In this document: piece after piece, positions 23,356-31,037 of the stretch
Layout of the letters: every line of letters begins with the position of its first letter
Position numbering within the stretch: position 1 is the stretch's first letter
NCBI GenBank assembly: GCA_019747895.1
Contig: JAIEQF010000022.1
Span: forward strand, 1 to 57,649
From: Chthoniobacterales bacterium
GTDB lineage: Bacteria; Verrucomicrobiota; Verrucomicrobiia; Chthoniobacterales; UBA6821
Reading direction: 5' to 3'
Length of the DNA: 57,649 nt
The notes under the pieces: generated by a model
The model's input: only the letters and a program-made list of their open reading frames with translations
What the model was told of the DNA's origin: nothing
Databases searched by the model: none
Program-made: the position numbers and the translations under genes

Positions 23356-24399
23356 ATGAAACCAAAAAATAACCGAGCCATCGTAGCAGTTGTGAGCAGT
23401 GATTGCTTTCACCAAGCCGTTGTTTTGTGGCGGTCAATCAAACGTTTTGAGGGAAAAAGCGACTTCATTATTTTTGTGATCGGGTATGATAAGAATGATC
23501 CCGATTATCAAAACGCTGGTTTCACAGTCGTCGATGCAACGGTTTTAAATCCCAAAGAATGGCATCAATTTATTTTTCAATACAATGCCCAACAAGCTGC
23601 CTGTGCGCTGAAGCCGTTAGCGATACTGAAGGCGTTGAAGTCCTATGAAAAAGTCATCTATCTCGATACCGACATAAAACTTTTTGGTCCGCTGAAAACA
23701 GCCTGGGAAGCGCTTGAGAGCGCTGATCTCTCCTTGACGCCGCATTATTATCAACCTATTCCCTATGATTCGTGTGCCGAAGATTTTCGTTTACTGGTCA
23801 GATTATCGGGGATTTTTAATGCGGGATATGTCGGGGCTACTCAAGCTGGCGGTGATTTTTTAAAATGGTTGTGGGAGCAAACAAAACACAATTGCATCGA
23901 ATCTATTTGGCATGGGCTTTTCTTAGATCAGCGGTGGCTTGATAGTGCAGTGGCACTGGTGCGGCGGCTTCACGTTGTGCAAGATCGCACTTATAATGTC
24001 GCCTATTGGAATCTTCATGAACGAGAGCTTCACAAGGAGATGGGACGTTATTTCGTCAACGAAGAGCTATTGACCTTTTTCCATTTTGCTGGTTTGACAA
24101 AAGAATCAGATTTTTCACCTCAAAAAGAGGAGCCGCCTTTTTACGAATTATTTCGCGATCATCAAAAAGAATTAGCGTGCGCAAAGAAAAAACTTTTAGT
24201 GAAAGAATATCCTTTTCGTCATTTTAAAGATGGCGAAGTCATTGACGAGTCATGGAAGGAATGGATGCGACGCGGCGTTCCTGAATTAGAAAATATCCAG
24301 AATCCCTTTTTGCTGAAGCGTTCAGAAAGGGAACAAATTGAAGCGGCCATGGTCAAACGGCCGCTTCATTTTCGTCCGAAGTTAGAGAGGGAAATTTAG
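23356..24399 (+). CDS. GT8-like glycosyltransferase, paralog 3
   Basis: A 347-residue third paralog with VVSSDCFHQAVVLWRSIKRF, CALKPLAILKALKSYEKVIY, LDTDIKLFG (DxD), SGIFNAGYVGATQAGGDF and the same C-terminal region (YPFRHFKDGEVIDESWKEW, RRGVPELENIQNPF). It begins MKPKNNRAIVAVVSSD, close to MKPKNQRAITVVVTND of paralog 1. Divergence among the three is mainly in the middle loop after FNAGYVG, where acceptor specificity usually resides. Confidence 0.8.
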   Translation: MKPKNNRAIVAVVSSDCFHQAVVLWRSIKRFEGKSDFIIFVIGYDKNDPDYQNAGFTVVDATVLNPKEWHQFIFQYNAQQAACALKPLAILKALKSYEKVIYLDTDIKLFGPLKTAWEALESADLSLTPHYYQPIPYDSCAEDFRLLVRLSGIFNAGYVGATQAGGDFLKWLWEQTKHNCIESIWHGLFLDQRWLDSAVALVRRLHVVQDRTYNVAYWNLHERELHKEMGRYFVNEELLTFFHFAGLTKESDFSPQKEEPPFYELFRDHQKELACAKKKLLVKEYPFRHFKDGEVIDESWKEWMRRGVPELENIQNPFLLKRSEREQIEAAMVKRPLHFRPKLEREI

Positions 24400-25023
24400 A
24401 ATATTCAAGGTCGCAAATTGCGACTTTGAAGCAAGGCGCCAATATCTATTAGGCTTTGGCCATTTTTTACATGAGTGCCGTTACTATTGTGTTATTTTTT
24501 CAGCATCATCAAAAAGCGCAATGTGCATTTCAGAATCAAGAGCCGCTACATCCCAGATGTCATTCCCTCGGAGGCAGGAAAACAAGCCAATATCGATTTT
24601 GATTCGATCTTTTATGAAAGTACGATCTCTCTCCTTCTTGGAAATGTTGTATTCTTTTTGTGAAACTATATCACTTCTTCGAGAACTATAGTAAAATTAC
24701 TTAGAAATTACAGGGAAGAACGCAGGGATTTTTAGAAAAGGCCAGGCCGAAGACCGAGCGCTATCGAAACGATAACGTGACGGGATGAGAACGCAGTCTT
24801 TTCCTAAAAATGACAAGTCAATTGCTTGTAAGTTCTAAGTAATTTGACTATAAAATGAAGTTCCTCAGCGTCCTAGATTCCAGCCTCTGCGGGAACGACA
24901 GTTTATTAGAATTGTTGAATAGTATTGAAATAAGATATTCCTACTTTTTCAGAAATGTCACATAAGTGAAACATGAGTAGTAAAAATAAACATTCATTTT
25001 CAAAAATCGTCCGTTTGTTCTGA
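24400..25023. other. Gene-free stretch with MITE copy 2
   Basis: This 624-bp gap contains a short palindrome GTCGCAAATTGCGAC just after the GT8 stop (24410-24424; possibly a weak terminator), the MITE at 24687-24852 and a decayed REP-like piece. A 62-codon frame at 24475-24663 has no recognisable similarity and I do not call it a gene. Confidence 0.6.
24687..24852 (+). mobile_element. MITE copy 2 (166 bp)
   Basis: The left end TATAGTAAAATTACTTAGAA has one mismatch to the perfect inverted terminus; the right end is TTCTAAGTAATTTGACTATA. Inside, TTTTTAGAAAAGG and CTTTTCCTAAAAA are also complementary. Same orientation as the other two copies. Confidence 0.9.
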
Positions 25024-27027
25024 TTAAAGAATCTCCACTCTACAAGCTGGCAGCGCCTGAAGAAATGCTTTGCCGTAAGATTTGGTGACCATGCGGCTGT
25101 CGAGGATCGCAACGATGCCGTGATCATTTTTATTGCGAATGAGGCGACCAACTCCTTGGCGCAATTTTAAAATGGCTTCCGGAAGCGAGTAGTCGCCAAA
25201 AGCATTGCCGCCCGAGCGTGTGATTTGCTCGAGTTTGGCTTCGGTGAGCGGTTGATCAGGTGTTGCAAAAGGGAGTCGCGTGATGATGACGTTGGAAAGG
25301 GCTTCTCCAGGAATATCAACACCAGTCCAAAAACTCTCCGTGCCAAAAAGGACGCACGGTTTTCCCGAACGGAACTCTTCCAACATGCGCGTGCGAGAAA
25401 GATTTTCTCCTTGGACGAGAAGCTGCCATTTTTTTCGATCAAAGAAGGGTTGCATCTTTTGTGCGACCGCTTGCATGGTTTTATAACTCGTAAAGAGGAC
25501 AAAGGCACGCGCCTGGCTCAGTTCGGTAAAATGAGCGATCCATTCTTCCAGCGCAGCCTCGTAGCGTTCCTCGCGCGGATCTGGCATGGTGCGAACGAGA
25601 TGAAGTTTCATCTGCTCTTGATAATCAAAAGGAGAGCCGAGCTGTAGAGCCCCTACACCAGAGGCTCCGATGCGGTTCCGAAAATAAGAGAGTTCGGGAT
25701 TTCCTGTCGAAAGTGTCGCGCTTGTTAAAATGGCACTGGCTCCCTTGCGAAAAAGAAGTTGTTGGAGATGGCGATCAATGCTGACGGGTGCGACTTGCAA
25801 ATTATAAAAAGAGGAAGTCTTGCCCGTTTTTTCAACCCAATAGACGGAATCGGGTTCGCGCTGTTCTAAAAAGGTAACGATCCCCTCTTCGATCTCTTCC
25901 AATTGCGTTGCTAAATCGCTCAACTCGGATTGAGTCGTCTCATTTTCTACAGCTTCCGCAGCGCTTGTCACCAAGACGCTAAGCCGGTGCAATCGATGGA
26001 TCAAGGTGCTCTCTATTTTTCCTAATGCGCCCAGATCTTTTTCTCGAAGGCGATGCTCTCGCCCTTTTTGAAAGCGGCAGAGGGCAGCAATCTGTTCAAA
26101 AAAGAGGTCGGCCTCCGGTAGTATTTCGGAAACGGCTGTGATGGCCGTTGTTGCTTTGACCTGCTGTAAAAGACCTTTGTGAGTTTTCGGATGATAAAGT
26201 CGGTGTAAAATCTGGCGCAGTCCATATTGCGAGATGGTGAGGCCAAGATGACGAGAGGCGATGCTTTCCAGCGTATGGGCCTCGTCAAAAATCACAAAGT
26301 CATTAGGGAAGAGATATCCCTTTTCAGAAGAAGAAGCATCTTCTAGGAGCGTAAAAAAAAGAGGATGGTTTAGGATTAAAATGGGAGCTGTTAAGGAACG
26401 GCGACGTGCCGCTTGATAAAAGCAGCGCGGATTTTTGCCGCAGATTTTGGGAGTGCAAAGATGGCGCTCGCTGCAGACCTGAGCCCAGATCTGAGGATCG
26501 GGAACTTCTGGAAGATCGCTTAACGTGCCGTCGGTTGTGGTCTCACTCCAGAGGCGTAAGCGCTCGAGTTGAGGGAGTATCTCTGCTGAGAAGAGATCGT
26601 TGCCATGTTGCAAGGCTCGTTCTAGTCGTGCTGGACAGAGGTAGTTTTGACGGCCTTTCAGGAGGACTGCTTCACACGAGATCCCCAAAATTTTTTCTAA
26701 GAGCGGAATATCTTTGTAGAGGAGTTGCTCTTGTAACGTGATCGTATGCGTGGAGATGATCGCCTTGCGTCCCTCGTGCAATGCCGTTAAGAGAGCAGGA
26801 ATGAGATAGGCGAGCGACTTGCCAACGCCTGTTCCAGCTTCGACGACGAGGTGCTTTTCTTGTTCTAAAGCTGTTGCAATGGCATTCGCCATTTCTTCTT
26901 GTTGAGGGCGCTTTTCAAATCCAGGAATGCGAGCGAGCGGTCCTTCGTTGCTGAAGATCTTGGCGACAGCGTCAGTCAATGATGTTTCAGCATCGAGCAT
27001 GTTGCGAGAAGAGTGGTCATCGTTCAT
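25024..27027 (-). CDS. dinG: DinG-family ATP-dependent DNA helicase
   Basis: A 667-residue superfamily 2 XPD-like helicase (5'-3'). Walker A is VVEAGTGVGKSLAYL, and FVIFDEAHTLES is the DEAH box. The four Fe-S cysteines are present: Cys in NYLCPARL, and three in HLCTPKICGKNPRCFY. The C-terminal motor motifs are GTESFWTGVDIPGE, TRLPFATPDQPL and LRQGVGRLIRN. Members resolve R-loops and other DNA structures during repair and replication. There is no N-terminal exonuclease domain, so this is the DinG/YoaA form. The start at 27027 is divergent from the Lpt-type gene across a family A element. Confidence 0.93.
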   Translation of the reverse strand: MNDDHSSRNMLDAETSLTDAVAKIFSNEGPLARIPGFEKRPQQEEMANAIATALEQEKHLVVEAGTGVGKSLAYLIPALLTALHEGRKAIISTHTITLQEQLLYKDIPLLEKILGISCEAVLLKGRQNYLCPARLERALQHGNDLFSAEILPQLERLRLWSETTTDGTLSDLPEVPDPQIWAQVCSERHLCTPKICGKNPRCFYQAARRRSLTAPILILNHPLFFTLLEDASSSEKGYLFPNDFVIFDEAHTLESIASRHLGLTISQYGLRQILHRLYHPKTHKGLLQQVKATTAITAVSEILPEADLFFEQIAALCRFQKGREHRLREKDLGALGKIESTLIHRLHRLSVLVTSAAEAVENETTQSELSDLATQLEEIEEGIVTFLEQREPDSVYWVEKTGKTSSFYNLQVAPVSIDRHLQQLLFRKGASAILTSATLSTGNPELSYFRNRIGASGVGALQLGSPFDYQEQMKLHLVRTMPDPREERYEAALEEWIAHFTELSQARAFVLFTSYKTMQAVAQKMQPFFDRKKWQLLVQGENLSRTRMLEEFRSGKPCVLFGTESFWTGVDIPGEALSNVIITRLPFATPDQPLTEAKLEQITRSGGNAFGDYSLPEAILKLRQGVGRLIRNKNDHGIVAILDSRMVTKSYGKAFLQALPACRVEIL

Positions 27028-27040
27028 GGAGGAATAAAGG

Positions 27041-27179
27041 CTACAGGTTGCAGGTTGCAGGTTACAGCAAAAGTTAGTTAAAAACCAAAAAAACGATTTT
27101 TCTCAACCTCTCATTTTAAAATTTTACTGTCCCCTGTTCTCTGCAACCTGTAACCTGTAACCTGCAACCTGTCTCCTGC
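27041..27179. repeat. Family A bracketing element (dinG / Lpt-type permease)
   Basis: The left arm (27041-27067, ACAGGTTGCAGGTTGCAGG) starts 13 bases from the dinG start. The inverted right arm (27128-27179, TGCAACCTGTAACCTGTAAC and continuing) ends 5 bases before the next ATG. The loop is ~60 bp. Confidence 0.88.
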
Positions 27180-27184
27180 TTCCC

Positions 27185-28315
27185 ATGGATCTCCTCGATT
27201 TATACGTCCTCAAAAAATTTCTCATTCCTTTTGTCTATTCCATTGTCGGTTTTATTGCGATTTGGTTTGTCTGGGATTTGAGTAGTAATGCGCCAGATTT
27301 TATTCAAGGGCATATCGGTTTTGGAATGCTCGTACAATTCTATCTCACTCAGATACCAGAGGTGATGGTGCTCAGTATTCCTGTGGCTATCTTGCTAGCG
27401 CTTCTTTATTCCTTCACCCAGATGTCGCGGCACAATGAAATTATTTCGATGTTGTGCAGTGGGCGAAGTCTTTATCGTATTTTTTTGCCCTTCGTGTTTG
27501 TAGGGTTGTTGCTGGTGAGTCTTGTTACTTATTTTAATTATCAGCAGGCGCCGCAAGCCAAGGCGATTAAAGATCAGCTGAAAGATGAGATCAAAACTGG
27601 CTTGAAGAGCACCAAGTTTTTAAAAAACCATCTCTTTCGTAATCGAGTGGATAATCGCACTTGGTATATGCAGGCGCTCGACGTCGCTCATCAACGAGCT
27701 TATCAACTCCAAATCATTCAACAAGATGCTGACGGCAACATTGTCGAAAAATGGTATATCGGCGATTCTTCTTATGACCCTGCAGCGCACACGTGGCACT
27801 TTTTTAATGTCAACCATGTGGTTGTAGATGCGACTGGAAATATCGTCAGCTTTGATTTTGCGGAGAAGCGTGATATTAGTAATTGGAGCGAATCGCCATG
27901 GCGTATTGGCAGTTCTGCGATGGATCCTAATGTTTTAGGCGTTCCTGAGTTGAAAGAATACTTAGCGCACAATAGCGATTTTCCTAAAGTTCGTTTAGCT
28001 CCTTTCATTACCCACCTCTATTATCGCTGGTCCTTGCCTTGGACTTGCTTGATTGTGATTTTTATTGCGGTTCCGCTGGGAGTAGTTTATTCCCGACGTA
28101 GTATCCTTGGAGGAATAAGCTTGGCTGTTGGACTTTTTGCAGGACTGCTTTTTGCTGATAATCTTTTTTTGGCTTTAGGAAAAGGATCTCGCTGTTTTCC
28201 TTGGATAGCAGCGTGGGGGCCAAATTTTATTTTCTTAGGAATAGGCTGTTATCTCCTTTGGATCAAAGCCACAGGTCGAGAGCTGCCTAAAATCAAATTG
28301 CCTTGGGCAGATTAG
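27185..28315 (+). CDS. LptF/LptG-family LPS-export permease
   Basis: A 376-residue YjgP/YjgQ protein: three N-terminal membrane segments (LLDLYVLKKFLIPFVYSIVG is the typical start), a periplasmic jellyroll domain at ~120-265 (KSTKFLKNHLFRNRVDNRTW), and three C-terminal segments (PWTCLIVIFIAVPLGVVYSR). With its partner and the LptB ATPase it extracts LPS from the inner membrane toward the outer membrane. The partner is not in the window, so F cannot be told from G; the order LLDLYVLKKF leans to LptG. Starts at the ATG directly after a family A arm. Confidence 0.87.
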   Translation: MDLLDLYVLKKFLIPFVYSIVGFIAIWFVWDLSSNAPDFIQGHIGFGMLVQFYLTQIPEVMVLSIPVAILLALLYSFTQMSRHNEIISMLCSGRSLYRIFLPFVFVGLLLVSLVTYFNYQQAPQAKAIKDQLKDEIKTGLKSTKFLKNHLFRNRVDNRTWYMQALDVAHQRAYQLQIIQQDADGNIVEKWYIGDSSYDPAAHTWHFFNVNHVVVDATGNIVSFDFAEKRDISNWSESPWRIGSSAMDPNVLGVPELKEYLAHNSDFPKVRLAPFITHLYYRWSLPWTCLIVIFIAVPLGVVYSRRSILGGISLAVGLFAGLLFADNLFLALGKGSRCFPWIAAWGPNFIFLGIGCYLLWIKATGRELPKIKLPWAD

Positions 28316-28333
28316 ATAAATCGATTGAAAAGA

Positions 28334-28510
28334 ATAGCCACAAAAGAACACAAAGGGCACGAAAAATAAGAAATATATGGGGGAATGATTTCTTTTATAA
28401 GCCTACTGATTTTGCTGAACAACCGATATCTCAAGGCTGTCTATAGGCAGTACAGGATTATAAATTTTTGATTTTTTTCTTTGTGTTCTTTGTGTTCTTT
28501 TGTGGCTATT
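28334..28510. repeat. Family C bracketing element (Lpt-type gene / hypothetical)
   Basis: The left arm (AATAGCCACAAAAGAACACA, then AAGGGCACG) and inverted right arm (TTTGTGTTCTTTGTGTTCTT, then TTGTGGCTATT) enclose ~110 bp with a decayed palindrome (CTGTCTATAGGCAG) in the loop. Confidence 0.88.
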
Positions 28511-28523
28511 TTCTTTTTTTAAC

Positions 28524-29027
28524 ATGATGCAACAAGATTGGAATATTAAATCACGCTCTGATAGCTGCCAAGTGACTAACCTTCCTTTTGCCGAGGGAGA
28601 TTTTTTTTACACGCTGCTTTTTTTTAATGAAGAAGAGTGTCAACGACTTGATCTGAGTGAATCAGCTTGGGAAGAGCGCAAACACGATGTCACTGCGCCC
28701 GTGCCTTTTTCTTATTGGCGTTCCAAATATGAGCCTCCTCCTCCGCCAATGCCAGAGCCGCTTCCCAAAGATGATGCAGAAGGAATGCTCCGTTATTTTC
28801 TCAAACAGCAAGATCCTAAAAATGGGAATGTTTGTTACATCCTCGCCCTGATGCTGGAGAGAAAAAAGTTACTCCGACCACTTCCCTCTCCTGAAAAAAC
28901 AACGCTTCTTTATGAGCATGTTGGAACTGGCGAAACTTTCATTCTGACTGATCCTCAGTTAAGCCTCGAAAATTTAATAGAGGTGCAGCAGGAGGTTTTT
29001 GAACTTCTCAATGGCTCACGCCAATGA
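28524..29027 (+). CDS. Conserved-looking hypothetical protein, 167 residues
   Basis: It begins MMQQDWNIKSRSDSCQVTNL and continues PFAEGDFFYTLLFF, SYWRSKYEPPPPPMPEPLP, LKQQDPKNGNVCYILALMLE and TLLYEHVGTGETFILTD. The CxxTxxPF...F segment followed by a W-rich stretch and a proline linker looks like a domain I have seen in planctomycete and verrucomicrobial proteins without assigned function. No signal peptide or membrane segment. The ATG at 28524 avoids including repeat sequence; a TTG at 28500 is also in frame. Confidence 0.7.
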   Translation: MMQQDWNIKSRSDSCQVTNLPFAEGDFFYTLLFFNEEECQRLDLSESAWEERKHDVTAPVPFSYWRSKYEPPPPPMPEPLPKDDAEGMLRYFLKQQDPKNGNVCYILALMLERKKLLRPLPSPEKTTLLYEHVGTGETFILTDPQLSLENLIEVQQEVFELLNGSRQ

Positions 29028-29034
29028 GAAGTTT

Positions 29035-29186
29035 GTAACGAGTAACGAGTAATGGGTAACGAGTTTTTTTAAGATCGACAACGCATTCAATCATCGTTTT
29101 CAACAGTATTAATGAACTTTCAGAAAGAGGATAACTCAGAACATAGTGTCTCAGGACCCGTTACTCGTTACTCGTTACCCGTTACA
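29035..29186. repeat. Family B bracketing element (hypothetical / dusB)
   Basis: The left arm (29035-29066, GTAACGAGTAACGAGTAATG) begins 7 bases after a stop. The inverted right arm (29157-29186, CCCGTTACTCGTTACTCGTT) is inside the dusB frame. The dusB ATG is in the loop. Confidence 0.88.
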
Positions 29187-30137
29187 GCCTCTCTTCCCCT
29201 GCTTTTCTTGGCCCCCATGGCCGGCGTGACCAATTCCATTTTTCGGCGCATTTGTAAGGAACGAGGTGCCGATATTTTAACAACCGAATTTCTTTCAGCT
29301 GATGGAATCATGCATCGCAATGCCAGGACGGAGCAGTATTTAAATTTTTTGGAAGAAGAACGTCCGCTCGGCGTGCAGTTGTTTGGAGGCGATCCAGAGC
29401 GTTTGGCAGAGGCTGCGCGAGCGGTTGTCGACTGGGTAAGGCCAGATTTTATCGATCTCAATTTTGGATGTCCTGTCAATAAAGTTGTCTGTCGTCATGG
29501 CGGGTCTTCGCTTTTGAGAGATTGTCCCACGTTAGAAAAAATTGCTCAGTCTGTTGTCAAGGCTGTGTCCCCATTGCCAGTGACAGCCAAAATTCGTATT
29601 GGATGGGATGAATCCTCCATCAATGCGACAACAACAGCGCGCTTGCTCGAGGGGTCAGGGATTCAGCGTCTCGCGGTGCATGGTCGTACGCGGTCGCAAG
29701 GCTATTCAGGGAAAGCTAATTGGGACGTTATTGCTGAGGTGGTACAAGCGGTGAAGATGCCGGTCATTGGAAATGGAGATATTGCTGTTGCAGCAGATGT
29801 GCTTCAACACCTCTCCACGGGAGTAGCAGGTTTTATGATTGGTCGTGCTGCCATGACAAATCCGTGGATCTTTTCAGAAATTCGATCGCTACTTCGGGGA
29901 GATCAACTTCCTTTTCAACCAACATTGGAAGAGCGCTGGGAGCTGATTCGGCGACATTGTCGTGAAGAGATTGCGCTCAAAAAAAATGAAGCAGCCGCTA
30001 TGGCTTCCATGCGAGCTCGTCTGATGGCGTATACAAAAGGATTTCCGGGCGCTCGGCCTCTTCGAGAAAAAATTTCAGGCATCAGTTCCTTGGTTGAGTT
30101 GGAAGAGCTCATGATGCCGCTGTTGGAAGAGAATTAA
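29112..30137 (+). CDS. dusB: tRNA-dihydrouridine synthase DusB
   Basis: A 341-residue FMN enzyme that reduces uridines in the tRNA D-loop. It shows LFLAPMAGVTNSIFRRICKE, GVQLFGGDP, DLNFGCPVNKVV with the catalytic Cys of GCP, AKIRIGWD, AVHGRTRSQGYSGKANWD and VIGNGDI. The last ~90 residues form the helical tRNA-recognition domain. The core starts only at residue ~31, and no start codon lies between it and the ATG at 29112. The N-terminal PVTRYSLPVTASLP encoded by the family B arm must therefore be translated. It ends in a TAA that belongs to the next family C arm. Confidence 0.92.
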   Translation: MNFQKEDNSEHSVSGPVTRYSLPVTASLPLLFLAPMAGVTNSIFRRICKERGADILTTEFLSADGIMHRNARTEQYLNFLEEERPLGVQLFGGDPERLAEAARAVVDWVRPDFIDLNFGCPVNKVVCRHGGSSLLRDCPTLEKIAQSVVKAVSPLPVTAKIRIGWDESSINATTTARLLEGSGIQRLAVHGRTRSQGYSGKANWDVIAEVVQAVKMPVIGNGDIAVAADVLQHLSTGVAGFMIGRAAMTNPWIFSEIRSLLRGDQLPFQPTLEERWELIRRHCREEIALKKNEAAAMASMRARLMAYTKGFPGARPLREKISGISSLVELEELMMPLLEEN

Positions 30138-30283
30138 CCGCAAAGAACGCAAAGAGCGCAAAGAAAGAAGTGGAACAAGTTGAAAGAAAAAGCATTGGGC
30201 ATTGTTGTTTTGTGCTCGTTGAGGTGCTAATTCAACTCTATAAATTTTCATCGGCAGATTTTTTTTGCGCTCTTTGCGGTTAA
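30134..30283. repeat. Family C bracketing element (dusB / channel gene)
   Basis: The left arm (TTAACCGCAAAGAACGCAAA, then GAGCGCAAAG) includes the dusB stop codon TAA. The inverted right arm (GCGCTCTTTGCGGTTAA) ends at 30283. The unit here is 9 nt. Confidence 0.85.
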
Positions 30284-30324
30284 TTTTTTCTTCTTTCCTT
30301 ACAAAAAACTACGACTTTTACACT

Positions 30325-31020
30325 ATGAAAAAAAATTTCCTTCATGCCAAAAATGCGACGCTTTTTTTGTGCGGCACGCTTTTCTTCCTGCTTTTTTTTG
30401 GTCCCATTCTCAACAAGGGCGAGGTTATTCTTATTTTTCTTTTAGGATTGAGCAGCAAGATTATTGCTCACAAAAAAATTAAACGCTACTTCCTGATTTT
30501 TTTAGCCTGCTTGCTAGTGCCACTCTTTTTTATCTTTCTCGCCTATTTCTTAGGCCTTATCGAAGCAAGGAATCAAAGAGCACTGACCTCGATTGCCTTG
30601 CATGCTGGGATTGTCGCTTTCTTGGCTCTCTATGCGATCGAGGCTCTCGAAGAGATGATGTCATCGTCTCAAGCCACTTTTACCGAAGTCGTCAGCGCGC
30701 TGAATACCTACATGATTTTTGGACTTATCTATGGCGAGATTTACGCCATGATTGCCTATTTTCAAAAAGATGCTTTCAATATCACGGAGAAAATTTTTGC
30801 AGCAGCGATACATCGCTCTCCGATTGAAGATAGTTGGCCTTACATCTACTTCAGTTTTATTACACAAACAACACTCGGATTCGGAGACATTACCCCAACT
30901 TCTCACTTAGCCCAAGTCATTACCATCTCACAGGGAATTTTTGGCCAGTTTTATATCGCCATTGTACTCGCCTATCTCCTTCATAATTACATCAGGGCTT
31001 CTTCTAAAGGGGCAACCTAA
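30325..31020 (+). CDS. Potassium-channel-like membrane protein (ion_trans_2)
   Basis: A 231-residue inner-membrane protein with about six hydrophobic segments. The pore loop and selectivity filter are QTTLGFGDITPTSHLAQVI, close to the TxGYGD/TxGFGD filter of K+ channels, followed by the inner helix GQFYIAIVLAYLL. The first four segments (LFLCGTLFFLLFFGPIL, GEVILIFLLGLSSKIIA and others) lack a voltage-sensor arginine ladder, and there is no cytosolic RCK domain. The start at 30325 (MKKNFLHAKN) is preferred over 30265, which lies in repeat sequence. It converges on the AddB-like gene with a 17-base gap. Confidence 0.8.
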   Translation: MKKNFLHAKNATLFLCGTLFFLLFFGPILNKGEVILIFLLGLSSKIIAHKKIKRYFLIFLACLLVPLFFIFLAYFLGLIEARNQRALTSIALHAGIVAFLALYAIEALEEMMSSSQATFTEVVSALNTYMIFGLIYGEIYAMIAYFQKDAFNITEKIFAAAIHRSPIEDSWPYIYFSFITQTTLGFGDITPTSHLAQVITISQGIFGQFYIAIVLAYLLHNYIRASSKGAT

Positions 31021-31037
31021 ACAGATACTAGTAGGCA

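Noticed and set aside
21543-24399. GT8 triplication as a phase-variable cassette
   Set aside because: No invertase, no long identical inverted repeats between copies and no slippage tracts at starts were seen.
24475-24663. 62-codon frame after the third transferase
   Set aside because: No motif, no ribosome-binding site and no neighbour link; kept only as part of the gene-free stretch.
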